Below, in pieces: positions 52,733-63,770 of a stretch of DNA of 64,000 bases. A program made the translations under genes and the position numbers. The notes beneath the pieces were generated by a model that saw only the letters and a list, made by a program, of their open reading frames with translations, made no database searches and was not told the origin of the DNA. This DNA is from Massospora cicadina (lineage: Eukaryota; Entomophthoromycota; Entomophthoromycetes; Entomophthorales; Entomophthoraceae): assembly GCA_022478985.1 (NCBI GenBank), contig JAKSZP010009490.1, positions 1 through 64,000 of the forward strand, read 5' to 3'. Within the stretch, counting starts at the first letter, position 1, and the number at the start of each line of letters is the position of its first letter.

Positions 52733-53125
52733 TTAAGCACACTCCAATACTCCAGGACAAGGCAAGAGCTCTTTAGCAGAAGGATTGACAGTGCCTTGGA
52801 CTTGTAACAATTGTCCCTTGGAAATCAAAAAATCCAAAGAATTGTTAGTAATTACTTGTGATTTTGGCGGAATAACTAATTTCTCAGGGGAGAAAATAGG
52901 CATCCCCTCTTTGAAATCCGCCGATGCAGGGGGTAATTTTACATGAGAATCCCTAACATGATATTGAAGTGAATAAGACCTTTTGGTTCCTTCTAGCAGA
53001 CATAACTGACGTTGGGTGGAAGCATAATAAGATAAAAGTAAGGGAACTCTATACCCCAAGAGAGACAACGATGAGTCAGGGTAATTGATAATTCCATCAA
53101 ATTCTTGTAAAAATTGAGTCCCCAA
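52733..53125 (-). CDS. pol: R protease C-terminal half and linker
   Basis: 130 open codons. It starts at GTQFLQEFDGIINY, the G-T-x-F/L block of the protease after the insertion site of S, and continues into a linker region (VIPPKSQVITNNSLDFLI) also seen in L. The N-terminal half lies at 60115-60336. Confidence 0.85.
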   Translation of the reverse strand: MGTQFLQEFDGIINYPDSSLSLLGYRVPLLLSYYASTQRQLCLLEGTKRSYSLQYHVRDSHVKLPPASADFKEGMPIFSPEKLVIPPKSQVITNNSLDFLISKGQLLQVQGTVNPSAKELLPCPGVLECA

Positions 53126-53132
53126 AAATAGG

Positions 53133-54001
53133 TGTTGAGTAATTGACTGGACCTAATCGTCAGATATTCAATTATATTAGATATCAGCGATTATGGATCA
53201 GGTGTATCCTAAGTATATCCAAACTTGGTATTTGCAGCCTAGCAATTTCACTTAATAATACTTGACTATGACATGGGCTCAAGGGTACCATCTAGTACTA
53301 AAAAAAGACATGGGCTCAAGGGCCTTGTTGGTTAGGTTGGAATTGAATTTAAGTTTTGATTTAATGACTCTGGCATGTGGGCTTTGTTAGTTTATGTCAA
53401 AATTAGTATTTAATGTCAGTCGAGTTTTTGATCAAATTAATTACTAATTAGTGATATGAATCGCCTTGGTATATGCTGCCAATTACATGGGAAAGAGAAT
53501 TGGTTCAGCTATCTGCAGATGCATCCAAAATGCCATCTTGAGAATGATGACAGTCTTTACACTGACCCTGAGGCTGAGCATGATGCCCTGAGTTGAAGTA
53601 TTTGTAGATGTTCTTACAAACATTTTATGTGGCCAAGTGCCATCGAAAATGAGATGTCAAGGTAAGATGTTGTGAACATCAAACCCTATAAATAACCCTC
53701 AAGTTGATGCTAATAAAAAACATTCAACTACTGGACTTGTTTATAAATTTAATTTATAAGCTTTTTGCGTTTAGTATTTTCTTTTTTATTAAGTCAATTT
53801 TTACTTGGGATCAGTAGGATCAGGGCGGCGTGCCATCGTCCAAGTAAAAATGACAGGGTATACAAATTAAGTACTACCAAGAAGTCATATCTTAAATTTT
53901 AAATCACCATCCTGTCTATTGTCTCCACACAATAGACGCCCAAAACTTTACCCTACGAGCAGAGAAGAACCAGCCATCAGAATAAAGCCCAAAAATCAAC
54001 A
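53133..54001 (+). repeat. 5' LTR of S
   Basis: 869 bp, 35 bp longer than the 3' copy mainly through a 37-bp insertion-plus-duplication at 53270-53322. Confidence 0.93.
53286..53322 (+). mobile_element. Tiny A-tailed insertion in the S 5' LTR
   Basis: TACCATCTAGTACTAAAAAAA (53286-53306) lies between two copies of GACATGGGCTCAAGGG (53270-53285 and 53307-53322), whereas the 3' LTR has one copy and no insert. The 16-bp duplication and A-tail look like target-primed retroposition with extreme 5' truncation. The same end GTACTAAAAAA is found in the L 5' LTR. Confidence 0.55.
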
Positions 54002-54003
54002 AT

Positions 54004-54023
54004 TGGCGCTCATGGCTGGGACC
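54004..54023 (+). other. Primer-binding site of S
   Basis: TGGCGCTCATGGCTGGGACC follows the LTR by two bases. The TGGNGCTC start is shared with M, N, R and L. Confidence 0.7.
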
Positions 54024-54486
54024 GCAGATGGTGACTGCGCTGAACAGGGGAGTAATCCCAATCAATTATTCAGAATCATCGCTGGTCCCAATGGGAATAC
54101 TGAAATGACTGTGTCCCAGATTAATTGAAGGATGAATACACCGGAAAAATCAATTACTGGCAAACACAATTTGAGGACCAACGGGCGAAAAATGAGAAAG
54201 ATCAAAACTCTATTGATTGTCTTAATCTACAGATCAGTAACTTCAATGATAATGTTAATATTATTAATGAGTCAAACAATAGTCCCCTGGAGAACTGAAC
54301 CAGTGCAAAAAGTCAATAAAAGAAAAGAGCCAAGTGATTTCCACCTTGCAGCTATGAGCTACTAGCCTGAATGAGAAAATTGTAAAATTAAAATTAAAAA
54401 ACTGAAATTGTGCCAATTGGGAAAATAAAATCGATGAGCGAATTCAAGCTCTGGATGACAGGCGTTGTCAGTGTGCTACAACCCAA
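54024..54486 (+). other. S leader
   Basis: No clear gag homology. 53919-54128 and 54132-54365 are short open frames without motifs. The gag N-terminus may begin in this stretch in broken frames. Confidence 0.4.
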
Positions 54487-55443
54487 TTGACTGGAAACTC
54501 TTCCGAATATTATGAGGACAAAGCTTCAGAAATAGCTACCAAAACGGATGCTGGGCCATGTCAGCAACTGCTTAGCAATATGGTTGCTTTGGCCAACCCT
54601 ATCACCTCAAACCAGGACACAATGCCCCAACGCCCTAGTACACCTGGCTATAAACAACCTAGAAATAATTGTGATAACCAGGAACGGGGAAGCAATAATT
54701 GTAAACAAGCAAACCTGCTGGCCTTTGACAAGAATGGAAGTATTACCACCTTTGCTAGACGTTTTGAAATGACCATGCATGGGGCTAGCGGCCACAACAA
54801 AGCAGCCACCATGATTAACTGCTTGGATGAGTGGAGCATTGAGTTTATTATGCCTCACATTAATGAAAATCCAACATATGCCAAAATCAAGGAAGCCATG
54901 CTGCATGAATTTGGAGGTCCAGAACGGATGTCAACCAGAAAATCCAAGTTTATGAACATCAGCTTTAAGAAAGATGAAGCAATTGACAAATTTACAGATT
55001 GATTCTATTGCAAAGCTCAAGTTCTTTTAGGCGCGCGGGCTATGGTCAATTTTGATGCCAAGATTGCACTAGAGCATGCAGTAGAACCTTACCCAAATTT
55101 GTCAAACACTTTATTGCCTGCTTTCATGCAAAACCTTGCAACATCTGAATTGGTTGATTATTTGCGCAGTTGCTCAAAAAACTATAGCCCTCCTAATACT
55201 GGTTACAGATTGGGAACTGCTTCCTTTGCTGGAAATTCCTTCAAAACCAATAAGAAGATTGACAGTAATACATCTATAAGAAATGAGCAAAACTTAAATG
55301 CAAGAGCCCCACAGACAGTGAGTGAAATTACTTGCTTTAATTGCATTTGTAAAGATCACTATGCTTCCCAATGCTGTCAGCAAAATGTCAACGTAGTCCT
55401 TCCTGATACCGTGCAGGAGGAGGGAAAAGAACAAGCACAATAG
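54487..55443 (+). CDS. gag: S gag with intact zinc knuckle and one stop
   Basis: A single frame of 318 codons with one internal TGA (55000-55002). Capsid helices include FARRFEMTMHGASGHNKAATM and AKIKEAMLHEFGG. The nucleocapsid zinc knuckle CFNCICKDHYASQC (55333-55374) has all four ligands (C-x2-C-x4-H-x4-C). The TGA stands where related gags have Arg. The best preserved gag in the window. Confidence 0.88.
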
Positions 55444-56700
55444 ATGCGGGATGCTCTATTGTGCCTAAGACACTAGTCCCACCCAATTGACAAGAAAACG
55501 ATGGCCACAGGGCCTTGTTTAACAATGAAAGCAATTCTATTTTAGTATTGAATGAAGATTCCTCAAACGTACATGTGTTAACTCGCTCCTAGAGTAAGGT
55601 TATCCTACCTGAAGCCTCTGAGGTAGTCGCTAAACCCTATGCGCAACAAATACTTGAGAATATTCCAGCCAATGGGTTGAGCAATGCAGCAGATACCCCA
55701 AGCTTGAAAGGGGTCAATATATTAATGCCATTCGACACATTCATCAATGAATGTCCCAGTATTGGGAATACTCTGAAGCACACTCTTAAATCCCTGGATT
55801 CTTCCCATATTCACTTAGTAAACTCTATTAATTCTTACTACTCTGAGTGCACTTATGTGGATATTTTGGTCAACAAGGTTAAAGTTGTAGCTATTGTAGA
55901 TACCGGAGCACCTGTAAACATTATTTCCACAAAGCTGGTTAAAAAAGAAAATAGCTCCAGACATTGACCATCATCAAGAATATGGGACCGCAGGCCTTAA
56001 CAGCACTAAGAGTAAAGGAGCTTACAGCGTTTTGCCACTGCAATTTGGAGCTTTGGTAGTAGCCGCACCTGCTATAGTGCTTCCAAATGCCAATTATGAC
56101 ATAATAATTGGAACTAATGTTTTAAGGACCTATGGGATCTCATGCGATTTTAAAGAAAACATCTTGACAATATTGGGCCAATCACTTCCAATTTATTACT
56201 CTTACAATTATATGAAGCCCACAAGCCTTCATAGGAATTTTATCGCTATATCTTATGCCGATGGGATAATACCAGTAGGATATATTCAGCGGGGGAATCA
56301 AAGCTGCCCCATGCCAACTGCCATAAATGAAAATCGAGGAATAGCTCTACATGTGAATAAGGATGCAATGATAGCTCCAGACCATCGCTGGTTATGAGGA
56401 CTGGGACTACACTGGATATTCCAGAAGGACTGTATGGGGAAGTTGTATCCCCGTGGCATTGTTCTCAAATGGAACCTAGCATGGCGCCTGGAATATTTAT
56501 ACTGGGGCATGGAGAGATTGATGTCTTACTAGCAAATTTGACCAGCTGAAATATTAAGGTCAATAGATATTAAGTAGTCACTTTTGTGCATCTGTTTCTG
56601 AGGGATAAGTTAATATCAGCTGTCAAATTTGGTGACTTATCCCAGTTCAGCTTACCAACTGAAACCCTTGGGGCACATACTGTAATATCTTGAGAATTGT
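55444..56700 (+). pseudogene. pol: S protease and linker
   Basis: 55677-55967 is open: YYSECTYVDILVNKVKVVAIVDTGAPV, with DTG intact at 55898-55906. A frameshift near 55950 follows, then 56032-56397 continues: LQFGALVVAAPAIVLPNANYDIIIGTNVL and LTILGQSLPIYY. The linker to RT is broken. M and N proteases match this one position by position. Confidence 0.88.
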
Positions 56701-57679
56701 TTACTGGATTATTAGAACAACAGAAGGATGAAGCACTAGAGTTGTTTGAATGATACTCCGAAATCTTTGCCAAAGATGACCAAGATTTAGGTTGTGAAAA
56801 AGGAGTTCAGCATTTTGTTGATACTGGGGACAATATGCCTATTAGAATGTGGCCAATTTGGCGCCCCAGAGCCAGTGACAAAATAGTCAGTGAAGAGTTA
56901 GACAAATTGTTGAAAAGTGGAATGATAGTGACATCCAAAAGCCCGTGGGCCAGCCCTGTTTTAATCGTAAAGAAAAAGATGGCAGCAATCAAGTTGTGAT
57001 TGATTATCGACGCCTCAATGCCATTACAAAAAAGGATTTGTACCCGTTGCCCAGAATTGATGATGCTCCGGACCATCTGGGAGGGGCGAAGTACTTTACC
57101 ACAATGGACCTCATCTCCAGATATTGGAAAATTGAGCTGCCACCAGAGGAGCAGGAAAATTGCGTGATGATTGCTGCCCAAGGGCTTTTTCAACTGACAC
57201 TCATGCCACAGGGGCTGTGTAATGCACCAGCAACCTTTCAGCGCGCAATGGACACGATTTTGGGGGACCTTAGATTGTCCTGCGTTCTGGTGTACCTTGA
57301 TGACATCAATGTCTTTTTGCAAACGTTTTTCAAACATCTGGAGCACCTTGAACAAGTGTTTAAATGACTGTTGAAGGCCAATCTGAAGATAAAACCTAGA
57401 AAATTCCAATTCTCTAAAGAACAATTGAAATACCTTGGGTTCATCATTGATTCCAAGGGCTTGTGGCCTCAGCCTCAAAAGGTGGAGGCGATTAACAATA
57501 TGCAACCTCCAACGAGTATGAGAGATGTTCAAGTGTTCTTAGGCATGGTAGGATACTATCAAAGATTTGTGGAAGGATTTGCAAAGATTGCCGAGCCTCT
57601 ATTCCACTTACTACAAGGAGGAGTTTGTTTTTGCTGGGCAGAGGAATGCCAACAAGCCTTTGAGGAAATGATTAACTGA
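56700..57679 (+). pseudogene. pol: S reverse transcriptase
   Basis: 56945-57679 is one frame with a single TGA (57365-57367): KKDGSNQVVIDYRRLNAITKKDLYPLP, MDLISRYWKIELPPEEQ, MPQGLCNAPATFQRAMDTIL, VYLDDINVF (catalytic pair intact), FSKEQLKYLGFII and VFLGMVGYYQRFVEGFAKIAEPL. The start (56700-56944) is in other frames. The TGA stands for an expected Arg. Confidence 0.92.
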
Positions 57680-58850
57680 AAGTATGGAGATGAAACACCT
57701 GAAGTTCAAAAAGTGATCGAGAAAGTACTAATTGATACCAAAATTAAAAATGGAGTTCTATACAAGCTCAAGCTTGATGAACAACGTCAAATCTTCCCAA
57801 AACTTTCTGACCAAATGGAGATTATTACACAAGCACACAAGGCCATCAGACATGGGGAATGACCAAGATGCTAGAATTAATTTGAGCCAGTTACTATTGG
57901 TATTCCATGTGATTCAATATCCAAGATATGCTCGATAAATGTCATTCATGCCAAATTGCAAAACCTACGAAGTCAGATGTGAAATATCAATTGATCAAAC
58001 CTGACTGGGCCTGGCATACCGTGTCAATTGATGTAATTGGCCCTTTGCCTGTGAGTAGCCTAGGCAACAAAAACATAATTGTTGCTATCAACCATCTAAC
58101 AAAATATGTGGAAGTGAAAGCAATTTGAGACGTTGGGGCCCTAACTACTGCCAAGTTCATTATGGATAATATTATCTATAAGCACGGATGCCCCCAGAAG
58201 ATCTTGATGAACAATGGCACAAATTTTACTGCCCAAATGGTACAACGGCTAAATGAGTTGATGTCCATCAAAGGAGTGTTGTCAACACTGTACCATCCTG
58301 AGACTAATGGTATGGTAGAGCGATTGAATGGCACTTTAGTTGGCATTTTATGCAAAAACGCAGCCTTGGTGCCTTCACAATGGGCAACTTCAATTAGTGC
58401 AACCATGTTTGCATACAATATTGGACACCACAGCAGCACAGGCCACTCTCCATTTTAACTTTTGTATGGTAGACAGACCACTCTGCCTCCATTACTATAT
58501 TCAGTACTCAGTTCAACTGATGCAATTAACCCAAATAACTATGTCAAGCAACTAGCAAAGACATTAATCAAGTTGCAATCAGAAGCTTATCAAAATGCAA
58601 TTAGTTGAAAAACTATTCAGAAGAACTACGATGACACTAAATGATCTATGATGACTAAGTTCAAGGAAGGAGATTTAGTAGTATGTTGTGACACTCATAA
58701 GCGCAGGCTGCGCGCACAAGCTAGCCTCACTTTGGAATGGCCCATTTATCATATCTGAGAAATCGTCTGAAGATGTATATACCATTAAGGATCAAGGTGG
58801 CTGGGTTGTGAATTGAGTACATGCTAAGTTCCTTCATCTGTATTATAAAG
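57680..58850 (+). pseudogene. pol: S integrase, with RNase H deleted upstream
   Basis: The RT thumb ends at FEEMIN and the next sequence is already the pre-integrase linker (EVQKVIEKVLIDTKI), so RNase H (about 600 bp) is missing at about 57680. 57928-58458 is one frame with one TGA (58126-58128): CHSCQIAKP (finger), VSIDVIGPLP (first Asp), LMNNGTNF (second Asp changed to Asn), MVERLNGTL (Glu kept) and FAYNIGHHSSTGHSPF. The C-terminal domain decays to 58850. Confidence 0.9.
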
Positions 58851-59263
58851 AATAATAATATAAAAAAGAAAAAAATATATATAAAAAATAAAAAATAAAA
58901 AAATAAAAAATAATAAAAAGAAAAAATAATAATAATTGCAAATCATAGATTTATTTCATAAATTTGATGCCTTGCTGGCATTAGAACTAGGTATCCCCTC
59001 TTTGGTAGGGGGAGGAGAGCACAATCAAACCGGAGAAGCCTACAATGGAATTGGAGAGATGTGGACTTCATACAAGTCCTGACTATCTAGACTCTGACAG
59101 AGATGTGCTAAACCCAAGAAAGCTCAGCACCAGGCATGCTGGCCCTGTTGGATTAGGAAAGGCTATTGAGATAACATTTGAACTTTGAGGAATGCAAAAA
59201 GTTAGACGTGGTGACCCAGGAAGAAGGGTATCCGCTGCTTATATCCAGCCAATGCAGGAGAAG
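58851..59263 (+). other. S post-pol block
   Basis: An A-rich low-complexity stretch (58851-58935) is followed by a purine tract GGTAGGGGGAGGAGAG (59003-59018) and 245 bp without a recognised gene up to the LTR. The bases before the LTR (GGAGAAG) are a short purine run. The layout parallels M and Q. Confidence 0.6.
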
Positions 59264-60097
59264 TGTTGAGTAATTGACTGGACTTAATTGTTGGATATTC
59301 AATCATATCAGATATCAGCAATTATGGATCAGGTGTATCCTAAGTATATCCAAACTTGGGATTTGCAGCCTAGCAATTTCACTTAATAATATTTGACTAT
59401 GATGACATGGGCTCAAGGGCTTTGTTGGTTAGGCCGGACTTAAATTTAAGTTTCGATTTAATGACTTGGGCACATGGGCTTTGTTGGTCTATGTCAAAAT
59501 TAGTTTTTAATGTTAGTCAATTTTTTGATCTAATTGATTAATTAGTGATACAAGATTGCCTTGGTATGTGCTGCCAATTACATGTGAAAGAGAATTAGTT
59601 CAGCTATCTGCAGATGCATCCAAAATGCCATCTTGAGAATGATGACAGTTTTTACACCAACCCTGAGGCTGAGCATGATGCCCTGAGTTAAAGTATTTGT
59701 AGATGTTCTTACAAACATTTTATGTGGCCAAGTGCCATTGAAAATGAGATGTCATGGGTAAGATGTTGTGAACATCAAACCCTATAAATAACCCTCAAGT
59801 TGATGCTAATAAAAAACATTTAACTACTGGACTTGTTTATAAATTTAATTTATAAGCTTTTTGCGTTTAGTATTTTCTTTTTTATTAAGTCAATTTTTAC
59901 TTGGGATCAGTAGGATCAGGGCGGCGTGCCATCGTCCAAGTAAAAATGACAGGGTATACAAATTAAGTACTACCAAGAAGTCATATCTTAAATTTTAAAT
60001 CACCATCCTGTCTATTGTCTCCACACAATAGATGCCCGAAACTTTAAACTACAAGTAGAGAAGAACTGGCCATCAGAATAAAGCCCAAAAATCAACA
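59264..60097 (+). repeat. 3' LTR of S
   Basis: 834 bp; matches 53133-54001 almost throughout. Confidence 0.93.
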
Positions 60098-60102
60098 GTA
60101 GG

Positions 60103-60336
60103 TCATAACTCAAATTATTGAGTACAATAGCTGGGATGGTAAAGGTTAATTTCCCAATTTTCAGGGGAAAAGATGATAAAAGCTCCAATAGACCAAGTAC
60201 TATGAGGTCCAGCTGTGCCATATTCTTCATAATGAGAAATATCAGGTGTTAATTTGATCCGTTTGACCAATTTTGATGAGACAACATTCACCAGGGATCC
60301 AGTATCTATGATAGCTTTGGCATTGACTTGATTCAC
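60103..60336 (-). CDS. pol: R protease N-terminal half
   Basis: Reads NQVNAKAIIDTGSLVNVVSSKLVKRI, with the catalytic DTG intact, then YEEYGTAGPHSTWSIGA. It overlaps a second frame (60230-60103) that carries FTIPAIVLNNLSYDLL, so one frameshift lies near 60180. The frame continues at 53125 beyond S. Confidence 0.88.
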
Positions 60337-60344
60337 TTAGAAGT

Positions 60345-62505
60345 CAATACGATTAATGGCGCTTCCAGGCTGAGAGGATAATGCCAATAAGGAGGGCAAG
60401 GAATAAGAAGAATGTTTGTCTTTATTACACTCAATCAAGCTTTGATGTTCTTGCTGCGCACTTATATTATTATCAAAGTGGAGAATCTTATTGGATTATC
60501 TCTTTTCTTCTTCTCATCTGCTTCCTTTTTAAAACAACGATTCTCAGTATGGAAATAGCGATGACAGTAATTACACTGAATCGCCCTATTGTTCTCAGGT
60601 ATGGTGTAGACTTTGGGGTGACTAGGTCTAGGAGAATCTTAAACTCAAAATTTTGTGGAGAATTGAGGAGGCAATTCCAATAGGGCCTCCTTAATATCCA
60701 AAATACTTCAGAAATTCTTTTTGACACTGATTAGATAAACTTGCATTTGAGTCCTAGAAGTTAAAGCTGATAGAACTGCGGTTTTTGCATCGTCCAAGTT
60801 TAACTGACCACAGGCTACTAGAGTTTGAGCTTCCCAATAGAACTGATGAGCAAAGTCTATGATAGATTCATTTTGGTGGGGCTGTATACCCATAAAAGCC
60901 TGCTTTTGCGAGGATAAGGTTTGCTCACCTCCAAATTCTTTGATCAACGCTTCTTTGACCTGAGACCAAGTAGATCAAGTCATTAAGTGGGGAACCATAA
61001 TATCTTGAGCCAATCAAGTAAGGCAATTAGGCAAGTAATTCATCTTTTTGTGATCCATGGCCTCACTTAATGCCTTTTCATAAAGATAGAGAAAGAAGAT
61101 AATGCTGCCTTCCCCTGAGGAGTATTTGTCCTTGAATACTGTCTTGAAACTCATAGGAGCATTGGTTGTCAAAACATGCACTCCTGGTTGTTTGGATTGA
61201 GTGGAAACATAAGAGGTGGAATCCAAAACTTGAGAAGAAAATTGAGGGTAAGGACCAACAGCTTCAGAACAAACTTCACTAATCTGATGATTCAGATCAG
61301 CATGCCCTAATTTCCTATCTAATCAGCGAGATAGCTCAAAAATCTGTTCCTGCTGTGCGTTGTACTTGATTTCCAGCATCTCAATTTTCGCTTGAAGCAT
61401 TTCCCCTTTTGATTCGCAAGCACATAATAAGATATTGGTATCCTTGGCCCATTTTCCCAGATTGATCAATTTGTTAGATAATGACTGAAGCAATAAGAGG
61501 GGATCAATTGGTACCCCATTGGGGGTTAGGTTACACTCTTTGGTCAATTTAGAGAACTGTTTACGCAAGTGGTTCATCATGTTCAAGAGAGAATCAATTT
61601 TCTGGTAAGATCCTGAGCGCCCATCAGTGCCTTGTGGTCCCCAAGGTCCATCTGCACCTGGGGGTCCCCAAGGCCCTACACTCCCTGGGGTTCACAGGGC
61701 CCATCAGCTCCGGGAGGTCCACAGGGTCCTACACCCCCAGGTGGCCCAAGAGGTCCTTCAACCCCAGAGGCTTTCTCTACTTCATTAACCCAAAACTGAA
61801 TTCCTGAGTACATTTGTTCCAATTGGAATAGGCGGGTTCTAATTTCTTCCTCCATCGATTGACTATGCTCAGAGAGTTGGGAAATACTCTCTCTCCATTC
61901 TCTCTGAATCTCCTGAACTTTCTTGGGAAACTGTACATCAACAAAATTGGACATCCCATAAGTAAGCTTAATGAGCTGCTGATGTACTTCAATGAGGAAA
62001 GCTCAATTATTAATGATAGCATCACGATTATCTCAGCTAGACTCAGAGGCTGACTTGAAAAATTTTGAAATATAATTATTCAAAGATTGAGGTCCTTCTA
62101 GTAAATTGAGCATCCCTTGATGGTGCATTACAGCTACAGGTAGCAAATGGTATAAGGTAGGATGTACAAGTTGGTGCAAATATTGCTCAGGGCCAATTCC
62201 TGCCATTTGAGAGGTTTGCAGCACTTCCCACAATATAGAAGGTACTGCATTAGATCGAGATTGGTAGAACGGATTCCAGGGATTAAGGCCCCTTCAATCA
62301 ATTTTTTAATAATATTTTTTAAAGCCTCAGGCGGTATTTGAAAGTATGAGGTAAAACTTAAGTTAGGACCATAAAATTCCAAGTTAGCCCAAAATTCCAA
62401 TGTGGAGAGTAATCTTGGGATTTGGTCTCCAGTTAAATGGACACAATGTAAAATACTGCCTTGCTCTTGGTCTTGAGCTTCGTCAGGTGAAAAATGAGAA
62501 TCCAT
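60345..62505 (-). pseudogene. gag: R gag with collagen-like tract and intact zinc knuckle
   Basis: The ATG at 62505 opens a 123-codon N-terminal frame. 61954-61676 holds a helical segment (ISQLSEHSQSMEEEIRTRLFQLEQMY) followed by a Gly-Pro collagen-like tract (GPLGPPGGVGPCGPPGADGP, 61690-61760), which continues in broken frames to 61630. A coiled-coil segment follows at 61586-61323, then capsid pieces at 61226-61014 and 60947-60708. The zinc knuckle CNYCHRYFHTENRC (60550-60592) has all ligands. Confidence 0.8.
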
Positions 62506-62544
62506 GGTAGTGATAGACGTTGTTCTGGTGCGTAACTCAGAGTC

Positions 62545-62563
62545 CCCCTGTAGTGAGCACCAG
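62545..62563 (-). other. Primer-binding site of R
   Basis: Minus-strand TGGTGCTCACTACAGGGGG, one base after the 5' LTR and identical to that of M over 18 bases. Confidence 0.8.
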
Positions 62564-62564
62564 T

Positions 62565-62907
62565 CTGGAAGTTTTGAATTACACTTCTAATGGGGCAGGT
62601 TGTATCTCAAAGTTACACTGGGCGGATTCTCCAAATAAGGCGATAAATTTAAAAGGAAATATAGGTTATAAGTTGACCTAATCTTTTATTTTCAGAAAAT
62701 AGGGAATATGTATAGGCTTTTTTATGGTTTGTAATCTAGCAGAGCGAATTAATCTCTGAATGATCAAATCTTCAATCAATTGATCAGGATCAGATTGATT
62801 GCTAACCTTGATAGATTTCAATATATTACTCACTCCTTCCAATGATGTTGGGGGAATTAATGAAGTAGATTTTTTCAGAGATATGAGAATTTGATGAAAT
62901 CCTGACA
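62565..62907 (-). repeat. 5' LTR of R
   Basis: 343 bp; aligns with 49564-49902, the differences being mostly transitions. Confidence 0.93.
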
Positions 62908-62912
62908 ATGGG

Positions 62913-63552
62913 GTACCAGAGGAGATTTTGTCAGACTGGGGTCCGCAGTTCACATCTCAGTTCTGGTTGCATATGTTATGAAACTTGAAGATAAAAGCCT
63001 CACGTTCATCAGCTTACCATCCCTAATCAGATGGCCAAACTGAGAGGGTAAATCAAATATTGGAACAGTATTTTAAGGTGCTACATCTCAGGGTGGCATG
63101 ATGACTTGGTGAATTGGGTGAAGTTGGCGCAATTTTCATATAACAACCACAAGCATGCATCCATGGGGATGACCCCATTTTTTGCAAATCATGGTCAGCA
63201 CCTTGAATAGATAGGGACTTGGGAGCAGGGCCAGAATCCAGCAGCAGATGAGCTATCATTTGAGACTCAGGATACCTTTAGGTTCCTGAGAAGTAATCTG
63301 GTGGCGGCGGTCGCAGCTCAGAAGAGGAAAGCAGATAGGCATTGGTCAGAGGGGAGCATTTTCAAAAAGGGCTATTGGGTCTTGGCAAACGCTTGGAATT
63401 ATGCCATACCTGTGAGGAGCTGAAAGTTATGGCCAGTGGCGTTGGGCCCATACCCAATAATGAGGGTGGTGAACAAGGTAGCGTTTGAACTGCATCTGTT
63501 AGAGGGGTCACAGGCTCATCCAGTGTTGCATGTGTCATAGCTCAAACCATTC
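62913..63552 (+). pseudogene. pol: T integrase, second part
   Basis: Resumes with GVPEEILSDWGPQFTSQFW (second catalytic Asp) and SDGQTERVNQILEQYF (Glu), both intact, then the core end and C-terminal domain (RMVNKVAFELHL, then VLHVSxLKPFLG). Several stops and one frameshift near 63060-63200. Confidence 0.87.
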
Positions 63553-63747
63553 TTGGGGCAGCTTCCTGAGAGGGCCTCTTCTTTGTTTCCAGCTGAACAG
63601 GGGGCTGAGGAGTACAAGGTGGAGGAGATCCTGGACACAAAGGTGGTTCAGGGTCATCATCTTTTGGTCTGTTGGAGGGGTCATTCAGTAGAGGAGGCCA
63701 CGTGGCAGACATCCAGAGATTGCACCCAGTGTCCTAGTACGATCTGA
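63553..63747 (+). CDS. pol: T chromodomain
   Basis: 64 open codons. Residues 20-55 read EEYKVEEILDTKVVQGHHLL, then VCWRGHSVEEATWQ, matching the Gypsy chromodomain pattern (E-x-I-L-D ... L-V-x-W-x-G ... TWE). The C-terminal helix is short, and the frame ends before the polypurine tract, so unlike K and P it does not enter the LTR. Confidence 0.85.
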   Translation: MGQLPERASSLFPAEQGAEEYKVEEILDTKVVQGHHLLVCWRGHSVEEATWQTSRDCTQCPSTI

Positions 63748-63770
63748 GAATTTTTCTTGTCTAAGGGTGA

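Larger units (their letters stand above)
53133..60097 (+). mobile_element. Element S: Gypsy element inside R protease, RNase H deleted
   Basis: LTRs 53133-54001 and 59264-60097 have ends TGTTGA/TCAACA. Flanks ATAGG (53128-53132) and GTAGG (60098-60102) fit a duplication with one change. The R protease frame continues across: SYDLL on one side and GTQFL on the other. LTRs are very similar, and S is the innermost element of the U-T-R-S stack. Confidence 0.94.
49564..62907 (-). mobile_element. Element R: Gypsy element inside T integrase
   Basis: LTRs 49564-49902 and 62565-62907 carry a perfect target duplication ATGGG (49559-49563 and 62908-62912), and the T integrase frame resumes across it at GVPEEI. 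It holds S in its protease; without S it is about 6.4 kb. Gag to integrase are in order on the minus strand with comparatively few breaks. Confidence 0.95.

Noticed and set aside
56807..57532. 241-codon open frame on the minus strand, the longest in the window
   Set aside because: It is the antisense of S RT, whose plus-strand frame shows all RT motifs including YLDD.
61630..61770. A host collagen-like gene
   Set aside because: The tract sits between helical gag segments of R, inside LTR borders with a target duplication, so it belongs to the element.
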